From assembly GCF_024399315.1 (NCBI RefSeq), contig NZ_CP075170.1, positions 2,294,001-2,358,000 of the forward strand: 64,000 nt of DNA, written 5' to 3'. A model generated the notes under the pieces. That model did no database searches, was not told where the DNA came from, and was given only the letters and a program-made list of their open reading frames with translations. A program made the translations under genes and the position numbers. Shown here piece by piece: positions 19,502-29,085 of this stretch; position 1 is the first letter of the stretch, and every line of letters begins with the position of its first letter. The stretch is from Chryseobacterium sp. MA9. Its GTDB lineage: Bacteria > Bacteroidota > Bacteroidia > Flavobacteriales > Weeksellaceae.

Positions 19502-21430
19502 CTATTTATCCAGAGCCTCATAGATAGAATTATTGCTTCGGAATTCCGGCACTATTGTTTTAAGAATCCTTACTACTTCTACTTTATCTCTTCTAAGAGA
19601 AGCTTTAGTAATTTGTTTAGTAAGTGTATCTATTTCTTCAAATCCCGTAGAAGGGTCTTTAGAGATCATAATTTTGTCATTATGAGTCGGGAGTGTTTTG
19701 GCATCATCACTTAAAAGCTCTTCATAAAGCTTTTCCCCAGGCCTTAATCCTGTATAAATGATCTTAATATCAATATTAGGTTCGAATCCTGATAGTTTGA
19801 TCATTCTTTTCGCAAGGTCAAGAATTTTAACAGGTTCACCCATATCAAAGACAAAAATTTCACCTCCTTCTCCCATTGTTCCTGCCTGAAGTACAAGTTC
19901 ACATGCCTCCGGAATAGTCATGAAATATCTTACAATTTCCGGGTGAGTGATGGTTACCGGACCCCCTGCTTCAATCTGTTTTTTAAAATGGGGAATTACA
20001 GAACCGTTGGATCCTAATACGTTTCCAAATCTTGTTGTAATAAACTTGGTAACATTACCCTCTACATTTTGAAGAGACTGTACAAAAAGCTCAGCAGCTC
20101 GTTTTGAAGCTCCCATAACGTTGGTGGGATTTACAGCTTTATCTGTAGATACCATTACGAACCTGTTTACTTTATACTTGCTGGATAATTTTGCAACAAT
20201 CTTTGAACCTAATATATTAACAAAAATTGCTTCATGCGGATTTTCTTCTACCAAAGGTACGTGCTTATAAGCAGCAGCATGGTACACCATTGAGAAGTTA
20301 TATGTTTGGAACAGAGATTCCATTCTGTGATGATTAGAAACATCTCCTAAAACAAATTTGAAAGCAATATGAGGAAACTTATCTCTCATTTCGAGTTCAA
20401 TTTCATAAAGAGGGGTCTCTGCCTGATCCAGAACTACAATTAAAGAAGGATTAAAGTGAGCAACCTGTCTTACAATTTCACTTCCTATGGATCCTGCACC
20501 TCCAGTTACTAATACTGTTTTATCAAAATGCCTGCTCTTAACTTTTTCGTTTTGAATTTTGATAGGTTTTCTATTTAACAAGTCCTCAATTTGAAGATTT
20601 CTGATAGATCCACCCAAATCACTGTCTCTCAGTTTTTGTACTGACGGTGCTTTGAAGACATTAAGATCTTTCTCTAAAAATAAATTCACCCACGTATTCA
20701 TCTCATCTCTGGCCATCATCTCTTTCACAATGAGAATTCCATCAATAATAAGATCTTCTTTCGTGTTTTCTTCTATTTTTTGTTTTCCGTAGATGGGTTT
20801 TCCCAGTAGAGATGCCCTTTTAGAATCTGTTCTTTGGGTTAAAAAGCCTACTACCTGATAAGGCAGGCTCGGATTATCCAGAATAGCACGTGCAATTGCA
20901 ATTGATTGTTCATCAATTCCCAATACCAAAATTCTTTTTTTCAATGCACTTCTTCTGTATTCCCTTACAATATGGAAAAACTCTTTCACATATAATCTGA
21001 AAAGGAATAATCCCATAAATGAAATTACAAAATAAAGCATCAGATAAGGAGTAAGTATAAACTTAGCTCCTGTAGTCCAGAAATAAAGAATATTGATCGT
21101 TCCAATAGCCAGCATTGTGCAAAAACAGGATATCAGAAGCTTAAATAAATCTATAAATGTTGAATGTCGAATAATACCGGCATAGGTCTTAAAGAGATAC
21201 ATAAAAACAGTATTCACCAGAATAATAAAAGCAAAGATCAAGCTTTTATCTTCATGGTATATAAATTCCTGCTTGGTAATTTTTTCGATAATGTAAGTGG
21301 AAAGAAATAAAGATATAACCAGAATAATAATGTCTATTACAAGAATTATCCATCTAGGAAGATATCTTACGTCTGAGAGATTGACAACATTATCCCCTCC
21401 AAATATTGTTTTTCTAAGAGAATCGTACAT
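19502..21430 (-). CDS. capD: Membrane-anchored UDP-GlcNAc 4,6-dehydratase (CapD/PglF/FlaA1 long form)
   Basis: This 642-residue protein has four N-terminal transmembrane helices (to about residue 145), a CoA-binding-like Rossmann region with LVLGIDEQSIAIARA, and a C-terminal SDR dehydratase domain with VTGGAGSIGSEIVRQ. The active-site segment STDKAVNPTNVMGASKR has Met where short SDRs have Tyr, the usual state in the PglF/CapD group, so the catalytic set is normal for this family. It would make UDP-4-keto-6-deoxy-GlcNAc, a precursor of amino-6-deoxy sugars such as QuiNAc, FucNAc or bacillosamine. It is the first gene of the polysaccharide operon. The later enzymes for its product are not in the window. 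Confidence 0.9.
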   Translation of the reverse strand: MYDSLRKTIFGGDNVVNLSDVRYLPRWIILVIDIIILVISLFLSTYIIEKITKQEFIYHEDKSLIFAFIILVNTVFMYLFKTYAGIIRHSTFIDLFKLLISCFCTMLAIGTINILYFWTTGAKFILTPYLMLYFVISFMGLFLFRLYVKEFFHIVREYRRSALKKRILVLGIDEQSIAIARAILDNPSLPYQVVGFLTQRTDSKRASLLGKPIYGKQKIEENTKEDLIIDGILIVKEMMARDEMNTWVNLFLEKDLNVFKAPSVQKLRDSDLGGSIRNLQIEDLLNRKPIKIQNEKVKSRHFDKTVLVTGGAGSIGSEIVRQVAHFNPSLIVVLDQAETPLYEIELEMRDKFPHIAFKFVLGDVSNHHRMESLFQTYNFSMVYHAAAYKHVPLVEENPHEAIFVNILGSKIVAKLSSKYKVNRFVMVSTDKAVNPTNVMGASKRAAELFVQSLQNVEGNVTKFITTRFGNVLGSNGSVIPHFKKQIEAGGPVTITHPEIVRYFMTIPEACELVLQAGTMGEGGEIFVFDMGEPVKILDLAKRMIKLSGFEPNIDIKIIYTGLRPGEKLYEELLSDDAKTLPTHNDKIMISKDPSTGFEEIDTLTKQITKASLRRDKVEVVRILKTIVPEFRSNNSIYEALDK

Positions 21431-21482
21431 TGTCTATATTGGTGTTCATATTTAATTAAGGTGTAATATCTGATCATCTGAT

Positions 21483-21510
21483 CAAAGATAATTCCGATAC
21501 AATCATGCAA
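21483..21510 (-). promoter_or_regulatory. Bacteroidota-type promoter of the polysaccharide operon
   Basis: On the minus strand TATCTTTG (21490-21483) matches the TAnnTTTG -7 element, with TTG (21510-21508) 17 nt upstream as the -33 element. Transcription would start near 21476, giving a leader of about 45 nt before the dehydratase ATG at 21430. All genes from here to the left edge are on the same strand with small gaps, so this may drive the whole locus. Confidence 0.6.
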
Positions 21511-21786
21511 AAATAAAATAATTTTATTTCAATATGTTGAAATCAAAAATAAATTTGATGTTATATTTATGAAATCTAATAATTTCATTCAATACAGCTA
21601 AACTCACAGACAAAAATCATACCATATAAAAGTCATATAAAGGCGATATTTATCTATAAAAGTTCTTTATTTCAGCTGTTTTATCTTTTAAATAATTATT
21701 AAACCTTTATGTATCAATCTCTTTCAATGAACTGATTGTTTTTTTGTTAAAAGTCATATTTCAAGTTTTTTTAATTCATTAATATA
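21511..21786. other. AT-rich intergenic region upstream of the operon promoter
   Basis: About 275 bases without a gene between recX and the polysaccharide operon promoter. It is very AT-rich, with several short A/T runs and no clear hairpin, invertible promoter repeats or coding potential. It may hold the recX 3' end and upstream regulatory sequence for the operon. Confidence 0.5.
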
Positions 21787-22245
21787 TTATTCAAAAATAT
21801 CAATTATTTTCTCATATTCAAAACCTTTGCTCATCAAATATTTTATAGTTTTGGTTTTTTTTTGATATTCTTTCAAACCATTTTGTTTCGAATAATACCC
21901 TTCAAAAATTTTTCTGATAGTCTTCTCATAATCAGACTCATCTATCTCATCAAAACATGAATTGATCAATCTTTCTGAAATCTGTTTTTGCTTCAGATTC
22001 ATTTTTATTTTGGTCTTACCCCAGTGTTTGATGTAAAATTTACCTCTGATATAGCTTCGTGTAAACCTTTCTTCATTCAGATAGTTTTCTTTCAGGAGGT
22101 ATAAAATAATTTCTTCTTTAGCTTCATCAATAAGCAGAAACTCTCTCATCTTCTGTTCCACTTCTGCATGGCAGCGGTCCTGGTAAACACAGTAATTAAC
22201 CAGTTTCTGTTTGATTTCCTCAAAAGTATAAGATTTCTTTTCCAT
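21787..22245 (-). CDS. recX: RecX family regulatory protein
   Basis: This 152-residue protein matches the RecX three-helix repeat architecture: YCVYQDRCHAEVEQKMRE, then YLNEERFTRSYIRGKFYIKHWGKTKIKMNLK, then YYSKQNGLKEYQKKTKTIKYLMSKGFEYEKI. The central YIRGKF...WGKTKI segment is the family signature. RecX binds RecA filaments and limits recombinase activity in the cytoplasm. It is downstream of glyA, separated by a terminator-like hairpin, so it may be transcribed alone. recA is not in the window. Confidence 0.85.
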   Translation of the reverse strand: MEKKSYTFEEIKQKLVNYCVYQDRCHAEVEQKMREFLLIDEAKEEIILYLLKENYLNEERFTRSYIRGKFYIKHWGKTKIKMNLKQKQISERLINSCFDEIDESDYEKTIRKIFEGYYSKQNGLKEYQKKTKTIKYLMSKGFEYEKIIDIFE

Positions 22246-22255
22246 TTGAATAAAA

Positions 22256-22282
22256 AAAGAATGAGCAGTTTGCCCATTCTTT
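22256..22282 (-). terminator. Rho-independent terminator of glyA
   Basis: On the minus strand AAAGAATGGGCA and TGCTCATTCTTT form a 12-bp stem with one G-U pair and a 3-nt loop, followed by a run of T. It lies 21 nt after the glyA stop codon. Confidence 0.75.
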
Positions 22283-22302
22283 ATATGATATTGAAATGCC
22301 TG

Positions 22303-23568
22303 TTAGTAATTAAACAAAGCTTTTCCTTCCATTAATTCGTTAACTTTCTTTCTTACGGATGTAAGAACTTCTTCATTTTTGATGTTATCCACTACTTCAG
22401 AAATTAATCCTGCGATAGTATCCATATCATTTTCTTTCAATCCTCTTGTTGTAATGGCAGCAGTTCCTAGTCTGATACCTGATGTGGTAAATGGAGACTT
22501 ATCATCAAAAGGAACCATATTTTTGTTACAAGTGATATCAGCAAGTACTAATGCTTTTTCAGTTTCTTTACCGTTTACTCCTTTGTTTCTAAGGTCTACC
22601 AACATCAAGTGGTTATCTGTACCACCACTTACAATATCAAATCCTCTGTCGATCATTGCTTTTGATAATGCCTGAGCATTGGCTTTAACCTGTTTTGCAT
22701 ACGTTTCGAACTGTCCGTCCAAAGCTTCACCGAAAGCTACTGCTTTACCAGCGATCACATGCTCAAGCGGCCCTCCCTGAATACCTGGGAATACAGCTCC
22801 GTCCAGTACCTGGCTCATCATTTTGATTTCTCCTTTTGGAGTTTTGTGGCCATATGTATTTTCAAAATCTTTACCCATCATGATCATCCCTCCTCTTGGA
22901 CCTCTTAGGGTTTTATGAGTAGTGGTAGTTACTACATGACAGTGTTCAAATGGTGAGTTTAATAATCCTTTTGCTACTAAACCAGCCGGGTGAGCGATAT
23001 CTGCCCAAAGGGTAGCTCCCACTTCATCTGCCACTTCTCTGAATTTAGCATAATCTAAATCTCTTGAATACGCTGAGAAACCTGCGATAAGCATTTTAGG
23101 TTTTTCTCTCAACGCTACTTCTCTCATTTGGTCATAATCAATAAGACCTGTTTCCTGCTGAACTCCGTAAGAAACCACGTTATACTGAATACCAGAAAAA
23201 TTCACTGCAGAACCGTGAGTAAGGTGTCCTCCCATTGAAAGATCCATCCCCATGATTTTGTCACCTGGTTTCAAAACTGCAAGATAAATGGCTGCATTCG
23301 CCTGAGAACCGGAATGTGGCTGAACATTCACATAGTCTACTCCGAAAAGTTCTTTTGCTCTGTTGATAGCCAATGTTTCAACCTCATCTACAACTTCACA
23401 TCCTCCGTAATATCTTTTTCCGGGATATCCTTCAGCATATTTATTTGTCAGTACACTTCCCATTGCTTTCATCACGTTTTCAGAAACAAAATTTTCTGAT
23501 GCGATAAGCTCTAATCCGTGAGTTTGTCTTTGTCTTTCCTTTTCAATCAGGTCGAAAATAATATCCAT
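22303..23568 (-). CDS. glyA: Serine hydroxymethyltransferase
   Basis: This PLP enzyme of 421 residues interconverts serine and glycine with tetrahydrofolate. It has [17 protein letters not shown] near the N-terminus, [17 protein letters not shown], and the cofactor-lysine segment [16 protein letters not shown]. The start is placed at the ATG at 23568 ([15 protein letters not shown]). An in-frame GTG at 23595 is rejected because it almost touches the probable promoter -7 element TACATTTG at 23605-23598. The gene stands alone between a terminator and a 126-nt gap. Confidence 0.95.
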   Translation of the reverse strand: MDIIFDLIEKERQRQTHGLELIASENFVSENVMKAMGSVLTNKYAEGYPGKRYYGGCEVVDEVETLAINRAKELFGVDYVNVQPHSGSQANAAIYLAVLKPGDKIMGMDLSMGGHLTHGSAVNFSGIQYNVVSYGVQQETGLIDYDQMREVALREKPKMLIAGFSAYSRDLDYAKFREVADEVGATLWADIAHPAGLVAKGLLNSPFEHCHVVTTTTHKTLRGPRGGMIMMGKDFENTYGHKTPKGEIKMMSQVLDGAVFPGIQGGPLEHVIAGKAVAFGEALDGQFETYAKQVKANAQALSKAMIDRGFDIVSGGTDNHLMLVDLRNKGVNGKETEKALVLADITCNKNMVPFDDKSPFTTSGIRLGTAAITTRGLKENDMDTIAGLISEVVDNIKNEEVLTSVRKKVNELMEGKALFNY

Positions 23569-23597
23569 TTTACTTTTAGTTTTTGAAATTTCCACCC

Positions 23598-23605
23598 CAA
23601 ATGTA
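23598..23605 (-). promoter_or_regulatory. Probable -7 promoter element of glyA
   Basis: TACATTTG on the minus strand fits TAnnTTTG, 30 nt before the glyA ATG. No TTG was found at the expected -33 distance, so only the -7 element is supported. Confidence 0.45.
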
Positions 23606-23694
23606 CGGAATTTTCATCGAGATTTCTCTATTGAAAAAATGATTTTAAACACTAAAAAATGAAAAGATAGATGTTTTATTTCTCCTAAAAGCTT

Positions 23695-24600
23695 TTAAAA
23701 TTCTTCATCCACAAGTTCTTTATTAACCACAGCACCAGCAAAATTTCCCTGTGATATTGCATTAGCTACGGAACGCATCATAGTTACATTGTCACCACAT
23801 GCAAAAACTCCGGGAACATTTGTTTTCTGCATCATATCTACCTTAATAAATCCCTGTTCCGTCAGTTCACATCCCAGATCATCTGACACATTGAGATTTT
23901 GTTCAAAAGGAATTTTAGCATATAAAGCCTGTAAAGAAACTTCTTTTCCGTTTTTGAAAACAATTTTTTGAATAGATCCATTTTCATGTTTGATTTCTTC
24001 AATTTCATCTTCATTAAGGATGATTTTATTCTGCTTTAGTTTTTCAATTTGTTCATCAGTAAGAAAAGCTTTTCCATTAGTAAACAGGGTAAGATTTTTA
24101 GTCAGATTAAAGATCAGTTTTGAAAACTCGTAAGCCATATCTCCATTGGAAAGAATTCCGGTAATCTCATTTTTCACTTCATAGCCATGACAGTATGGAC
24201 AATGTATAACAGAAATCCCCCAGCATTCTGCAAATCCCGGAATGTCCGGTATCAGGTCCTTCACTCCTGAAGCAAGGATCAGCTTTTTAGTATTGAATTT
24301 TTCACCAGATGTCGTTTCAATTTCAAAACCATCAGCTTTTTTTGTTGTTTTTACGACTGTTCCGTTATAAAATTGAACGGTATCATACTTTTGTACATCT
24401 TCTTTTGCCAGCTTAGCAATCTCTGCAGGTGTTTTCCCGTCGTGAGTAACAAAATTGTGAGAATGCGGAGTCTGTCTGTTACAAGGTTTTCCGTTGTCAA
24501 TAATCAGAACGTTTCTTAAAGACCTTCCTAAAGACATACCTGCTGATAATCCGGAATAACTCCCTCCTATTATAATAACATCAAAGTTTTTATTTTCCAT
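23695..24600 (-). CDS. Thioredoxin-reductase-like FAD/NAD(P) oxidoreductase
   Basis: This 301-residue flavoprotein has an N-terminal FAD site (VIIIGGSYSGLSAGMSLGR), a redox pair in HCPYCHGYEV (CxxC, about residues 134-137), and a C-terminal GVFACGDNV motif that closes the FAD site. The layout is that of the thioredoxin reductase superfamily, but the histidine-rich loop (TPHSHNFVTHDG) and CPYCHGYE motif are typical of TrxR-like oxidoreductases that may not reduce thioredoxin. The central NAD(P) domain lacks a clean GxGxxA (SNGDMAYEF), so hydride donor use is uncertain. Its leader consists almost entirely of a 7-bp tandem repeat, described separately. Confidence 0.8.
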   Translation of the reverse strand: MENKNFDVIIIGGSYSGLSAGMSLGRSLRNVLIIDNGKPCNRQTPHSHNFVTHDGKTPAEIAKLAKEDVQKYDTVQFYNGTVVKTTKKADGFEIETTSGEKFNTKKLILASGVKDLIPDIPGFAECWGISVIHCPYCHGYEVKNEITGILSNGDMAYEFSKLIFNLTKNLTLFTNGKAFLTDEQIEKLKQNKIILNEDEIEEIKHENGSIQKIVFKNGKEVSLQALYAKIPFEQNLNVSDDLGCELTEQGFIKVDMMQKTNVPGVFACGDNVTMMRSVANAISQGNFAGAVVNKELVDEEF

Positions 24601-24606
24601 AGTTCA

Positions 24607-24662
24607 GTTGATAGTTGATGGTTGATGGTTGATGGTTGATGGTTGATGGTTGATGGTTGATA
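24607..24662. repeat. 7-bp tandem repeat (8 units) in a 5' leader
   Basis: Six exact copies of GTTGATG are flanked on each side by one GTTGATA copy, making a 56-bp array. It fills the space between the promoter -7 element (24673-24666) and the ATG at 24600 of the flavoprotein gene. On the coding strand the unit reads CATCAAC. Slippage would change leader length in steps of 7 nt without moving promoter elements. Confidence 0.95.
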
Positions 24663-24665
24663 GTG

Positions 24666-24694
24666 CAAAGGTAAGTTAAATTTCATTAATGCAA
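24666..24694 (-). promoter_or_regulatory. Promoter of the thioredoxin-reductase-like gene
   Basis: On the minus strand TACCTTTG (24673-24666) fits the TAnnTTTG element, with TTG (24694-24692) 18 nt upstream. Transcription would begin at the upstream edge of the heptanucleotide repeat, so the repeat forms most of the 5' untranslated region. Confidence 0.65.
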
Positions 24695-24765
24695 TATTGT
24701 TGCGATAATATTTTTTATCTATTAACTTTATTCTGTTAACAAATCATGGTTTCCCAATTGAAAAA

Positions 24766-26292
24766 CTATTTCCATTCACTTTTAACTTCAACAATTTCGT
24801 CCTGAATTCTTTTATTGATATCTATTTTTGCTCCCTGTAAACTGAAAATTGCAGTACCTTTTTCTCTCGCATACGAATTGGTAATGGAATCTTTTAATTT
24901 TGCAACTTCAAAAAAAGAACCGGATTCTTCAAGCTCTTTTCCTGCTTCGGGGGCATCTTTGACTCTGATAACATTTTTATATTTTTTGCTTAAATCTATC
25001 CAATTGATATAGTCTGCATGAAATGACATGGCTACAACGCCGGCCTTGGAATAATAATTTATAGCTCCTGTCTGTCCGTAGTTGTCACACAGAACCATGG
25101 TATTTCCTGACTTTGACAGTCGGGAATATTCTTTATCAACTTTTTGAGCCAATTCTTTCCAGCCCTGCATATCGGCAAAATCCTGAGGTAACGGATGATT
25201 TTTTCCATCTTCCCACCGAAGCAGTCCGAATTTTCTGTATTGATCCTGATGGGATTCTATATATGCAGGACTTTTATTCGGAAAGGCTACATTATATAAA
25301 GGAAGAAATAAAAGTATCGGAATGAGAATACTGATCGGTTTCAAAAATCTCTTCCATCCTTTTTCAAATAAATGACTAAGGAAAACGGAGCCAAAAGCAA
25401 TATACACCGGATAAAGTCCTATTGCGTAGTAGTCTTTTGCTTTAAAAAATAAAAACAGAGTAATTGTAATGATATAACTCCAGAAGAAAAATCTGAATTT
25501 CTCAAAAGGTTTGTACAGCAATAATGCTCCCCAGCCCGCAATAATCACAAAGATGACTCCTATGAAAAATAGAATCTGAGATTTCATAAAATCCATTCGG
25601 TCTACATTTACAAGCTGCTTTTCAGAAAGTTCTTTCATATGATGAATGACCGGAAACTGATTCTGATATTGCCAGAGAAGATTGGGAAAAATAATCATCA
25701 AAGCTAAAAGTGCAGCCCAATACACATGAGACTGCATAAAAATCTTCCTTTGCTCTGTCAATAATAATGCAGGAATAAGCCCTAATAATGAAAAAGCAAT
25801 ATTGTATTTATTTAATATTCCTATTCCGAAAATGATGGCTCCTATGTAAAGCCACTTTACTTTTTGGGAATTAAAATATTTAATCAGACTATAATAAAGG
25901 AACAGCCACAGAAAAATTTCTAAAGACGTAGGCTGAAACAGCATATTTACCCGAAGAAGCACTGAAAATAATATTCCTAAACAGGCCAATATTTTAGCAA
26001 ACAGACTTCCATTGAGCTCTTCAACAATTTTCCAGGTGAGCGCAATTGTCACTGCTCCGAACAAAGCTGGAAAAAATTTAACCCAAAAGATGGAATTCCC
26101 AAGTATTTTAATCATCCAGGCCAGCCAGGAGTTAACGGGTGGAACAGAGAGATAACCCCATGCAAGATGATTCGCCTGATCAAGATGCAGGTATTCATCC
26201 CTGTGAAGTTCATACTCGGGACTTATCAGCGAGTATTGAAGAGCAAACTTTGCAATAATAAAAAGAACCAGAATCCAATAGTCTTTTTTCAT
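24766..26292 (-). CDS. GT39-family membrane glycosyltransferase
   Basis: This 508-residue protein has about 10-11 transmembrane helices and the GT39/PMT_2 N-terminal loop with the catalytic acidic pair region YELHRDEYLHLDQANHLAWG (about residues 27-46). Such enzymes transfer sugars from polyprenyl-phosphate donors to lipids or proteins on the periplasmic side; ArnT is the best known relative. The C-terminal soluble part contains MVLCDNYGQTGAINYYSK, common in Bacteroidota members. It is monocistronic and is not adjacent to lipid A or arabinose genes, so the acceptor is unknown. Confidence 0.8.
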   Translation of the reverse strand: MKKDYWILVLFIIAKFALQYSLISPEYELHRDEYLHLDQANHLAWGYLSVPPVNSWLAWMIKILGNSIFWVKFFPALFGAVTIALTWKIVEELNGSLFAKILACLGILFSVLLRVNMLFQPTSLEIFLWLFLYYSLIKYFNSQKVKWLYIGAIIFGIGILNKYNIAFSLLGLIPALLLTEQRKIFMQSHVYWAALLALMIIFPNLLWQYQNQFPVIHHMKELSEKQLVNVDRMDFMKSQILFFIGVIFVIIAGWGALLLYKPFEKFRFFFWSYIITITLFLFFKAKDYYAIGLYPVYIAFGSVFLSHLFEKGWKRFLKPISILIPILLFLPLYNVAFPNKSPAYIESHQDQYRKFGLLRWEDGKNHPLPQDFADMQGWKELAQKVDKEYSRLSKSGNTMVLCDNYGQTGAINYYSKAGVVAMSFHADYINWIDLSKKYKNVIRVKDAPEAGKELEESGSFFEVAKLKDSITNSYAREKGTAIFSLQGAKIDINKRIQDEIVEVKSEWK

Positions 26293-26372
26293 GGGATGAT
26301 AGTTTGAAATTTAAAATTAAGACATTTTAAAACTACTTTTTGTTACAATCTTGCTATTAATTAATAAAAAAG

Positions 26373-26402
26373 AATCCCGGAGAAAAAAATTCCTCCGGGA
26401 TT
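26373..26402 (-). terminator. Terminator of the efflux operon
   Basis: AATCCCGGAG and CTCCGGGATT form a perfect 10-bp stem around a 10-nt loop, followed on the minus strand by a T-rich tract. It lies 30 nt after the adaptor gene stop. Confidence 0.85.
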
Positions 26403-26431
26403 CACAGTTTAAAAGTGTATAGTGTAGTTTA

Positions 26432-27643
26432 TTATTTTTTATTCGCTTTTTCTTTCAGTTCTTCTTTGTCTTTGTCAGACGGGTTCCAAACTTTTACTTC
26501 AGTGTCTTTTGTAATATTTGATCCCGGAAGAACCTGAACGTTGATACCATCGCTTGCTCCCAGTTTCACATATACTTTTTTGAATTTTCCATCTTTTTGT
26601 TTCACTTCTACAAAAGGAACGTCTTTACCTTGTTTCTTTTCATACTGAACTAAAGATTCATCCAATAATAATGCATTTTTCTGAGAACTCAAAACAATTT
26701 CACCGTTTGCAGAAAAACCTGCTCTAATATACTCATTATTAGGATTAGTTACGTTTCCTTCTACCGGAAATTTAATAGTTCCTGCATTATCTTTTCCTTT
26801 AGGCGCAATCATGGTAAGTTTTCCAGGGAAAGTTTTGTTTTGTAATGCACCGATTACGATATTCATATTCATACCTTCGCTTAGCTTTCCAGCTTGAGCT
26901 TCGTCAATTTCACCTTTAAAGATCAAAACGTTCAGATCTGCAACTGAACAGATTGTAGTACCTGCGTTGAAGTTATTGGCTTCAATCACCTGGCTTCCGG
27001 CTTTTACAGGAACTTCAAGTACAGTACCTGAAGCTTTGGAACGGATTTCAGTGGTAGCTAAGCCTTGCCCTTTAAGTTCAGGAGTTGCTCCTGTTTTAGC
27101 GATCTGCAATCTTTTTTGAGCGGTATTCAATTGCTGCTGAGCATTTTTCAAAGTCTGCTGCTGAGAAAACAACTGTTGCTGAGAGTTCAGGTATTCCTGT
27201 TTAGAAGCTACTCCCTGCTTGTATAGTTTCTCCTGCATCTCAAACTGCTTCTGCATATTTCCTACATTCATCTGGGCGTTGCTGATCTGGATCTGCGCAT
27301 TCTGAACTTCCTGCTGAGAAGCGTTTACTTCAGAGATGCTTGGAACAATTTTCACTGTAGCAATCAGTTGTCCCACCTCTACTTTATCTCCTTCTTTTAC
27401 TAAGATCTTATCTATAATCCCTGCAATATTGGGTTTGATTTCAATTTCTTCTTTTGGAACAATTTTCCCCGTAGCCATTACCTTATCATCCATATTCTGA
27501 ACAGTAGGCTTACGGGTAAGGAAAGCCTCACCTTCTTTAGAGTTAGATTTTACAAGATAGCCAAGCCCAGAGAACAATGCCACTGCAAATAAAAGCCCCA
27601 AAACAATATAAATGGCTTTTTTCCAGGTGAATTTCTTTTTCAT
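26432..27643 (-). CDS. MacA-like periplasmic adaptor of an ABC efflux system
   Basis: This 403-residue protein has an N-terminal membrane anchor (about residues 11-30) and a biotinyl-lipoyl-like domain (PNIAGIIDKILVKEGDKVEVGQLIATV). A Gln-rich coiled coil follows (about 110-190, with QKQFEMQEKLYKQGVASKQE), then beta-barrel and membrane-proximal domains. This is the membrane fusion protein layout of MacA/HlyD. It would bridge the two permeases encoded upstream to an outer membrane channel, which is not in this window. It ends the operon before a strong terminator. Confidence 0.85.
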   Translation of the reverse strand: MKKKFTWKKAIYIVLGLLFAVALFSGLGYLVKSNSKEGEAFLTRKPTVQNMDDKVMATGKIVPKEEIEIKPNIAGIIDKILVKEGDKVEVGQLIATVKIVPSISEVNASQQEVQNAQIQISNAQMNVGNMQKQFEMQEKLYKQGVASKQEYLNSQQQLFSQQQTLKNAQQQLNTAQKRLQIAKTGATPELKGQGLATTEIRSKASGTVLEVPVKAGSQVIEANNFNAGTTICSVADLNVLIFKGEIDEAQAGKLSEGMNMNIVIGALQNKTFPGKLTMIAPKGKDNAGTIKFPVEGNVTNPNNEYIRAGFSANGEIVLSSQKNALLLDESLVQYEKKQGKDVPFVEVKQKDGKFKKVYVKLGASDGINVQVLPGSNITKDTEVKVWNPSDKDKEELKEKANKK

Positions 27644-27759
27644 ATGTATAGTTTATTTTTTATTAAAAGATTGAATGATTTAAAAAATTTAAAGGAAGAA
27701 TCAGCCATACTGACGACCTGATCATCACAATTTTCAAATTATTTTTATTTTCAAATTAA

Positions 27760-29031
27760 TTACTCTGTTCTTAATGCTTCAATAGGTCTGATCTTTACTG
27801 CTCTCTGCGCAGGAATCATCCCGATTATCAATCCTAGAATCACCATTACAGCCATCGCTGCAAACACGTTTCCATAGTTAACTGTCGGATTATAGAATGG
27901 AAATGAATCCTGTCCCTGTGTAACAGCATTAAGGATCATCAGTACAAAAATTCCAAACATAAAGCCTAATAATCCCGAGGAGAGCGTGATCACAACACTT
28001 TCCAGCAAAATCTGATTTCTTACTTCTGCCGGCTTTGCACCCAGCGCTCTTCTGATCCCGATTTCTTTGGTTCTTTCTTTTACGGTAATCAACAGGATAT
28101 TCGAAATGGCAATTACTCCCGCAAGAATGGTAAGTGTACCAACAATGATTGTTAATAACTGCATTCCCGTAAGGAAGCCTGTCAGTTTTTTAAACTCTTT
28201 TCCGAGGTTAAAACTTCCGAAAGCATTGGTATCTTCAGGCGAAACTTTATTTTTTGTTTTTAAAACCTGCTTTACATCTTCTTCTACGGAATTCACATTG
28301 GCATTAGACTTACTTACAATAGCAAACATGTCAATCTGGTCTCCTGCATTATACATTTTTGTATAGGTAGAAAGTGGAATAAAAGCTGTCCGGTCATTTT
28401 CAAATCCGCCTCCTTTTTTCACACGGAAAACTCCGATTACATTAAAGAACAATCCTTTAATATTGATCGATTTTCCTATAGGATTTTCTTTTTTCTTGGC
28501 CTCAAAGAAGTTCTTGTAAATTTCTTCTCCTATAACCACTACATTTTTATTTCCTGAAACATCAGCATCATTGATATAACGTCCGAAGGTCAGTTTCTTT
28601 TCTGAAATTTTATTTCCTACAGAGTAGTCTCCGGTAAGCGAATACGTTCCGTTCTTCCCGTTTCTGGACATCGCTTCTCCTGGTGTTCCGGTAAAGCTTC
28701 CTCTTGCATTTTGTGGCGAGATATAATCTATGGCAGTTACTTTTCTTTTCAGCATTTCCATATCGGCTAAGTTCAGGTGAACTTCTCTTCCTTTAGGAAA
28801 TCCTTCATATGGAATTGATGTTTTCTGTGCCCACAGGAATATTGAATTGGTAGCAAAACCTGAGAACAGTTTATCAAAACCATTTTCCATTCCTTTTGCT
28901 GCTCCAAGAAGGCTTACATACAAAAACATTCCCCATCCTACGCCAATCATGGTAAGAAAAGTTCGGAGTTTATTATTTCTCAATGAGTAATAAATCTCCT
29001 GCCAAGTATCTTTTTTAAATATGATATTCAC
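27760..29031 (-). CDS. MacB-like ABC transporter permease
   Basis: This 423-residue protein has the MacB topology: a first transmembrane helix (about residues 20-45), a large periplasmic domain (MacB_PCD, about 50-280), and three C-terminal helices of the FtsX domain with the conserved segment TVKERTKEIGIRRALGAKP. It begins with WQEIYYSLRNNKLRTFLTM, typical of the family, and ends IRPIEALRTE. It lacks its own ATPase domain, which is encoded separately. It is a paralogue of the next permease and probably forms a heterodimer with it. Confidence 0.88.
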   Translation of the reverse strand: MNIIFKKDTWQEIYYSLRNNKLRTFLTMIGVGWGMFLYVSLLGAAKGMENGFDKLFSGFATNSIFLWAQKTSIPYEGFPKGREVHLNLADMEMLKRKVTAIDYISPQNARGSFTGTPGEAMSRNGKNGTYSLTGDYSVGNKISEKKLTFGRYINDADVSGNKNVVVIGEEIYKNFFEAKKKENPIGKSINIKGLFFNVIGVFRVKKGGGFENDRTAFIPLSTYTKMYNAGDQIDMFAIVSKSNANVNSVEEDVKQVLKTKNKVSPEDTNAFGSFNLGKEFKKLTGFLTGMQLLTIIVGTLTILAGVIAISNILLITVKERTKEIGIRRALGAKPAEVRNQILLESVVITLSSGLLGFMFGIFVLMILNAVTQGQDSFPFYNPTVNYGNVFAAMAVMVILGLIIGMIPAQRAVKIRPIEALRTE

Positions 29032-29085
29032 CTTTTTGAATTATAAATTATAAATTTCATTAATCCGTTTATCTTTTTTCACAGA

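Noticed and set aside
19502..21430. Loss of catalytic Tyr in the 4,6-dehydratase (Met in NVMGASK)
   Set aside because: Met at this position is the normal state of the long membrane-bound PglF/CapD group.
24607..24662. CRISPR-like array
   Set aside because: The unit is only 7 bp with no spacers, so it is a simple tandem repeat.
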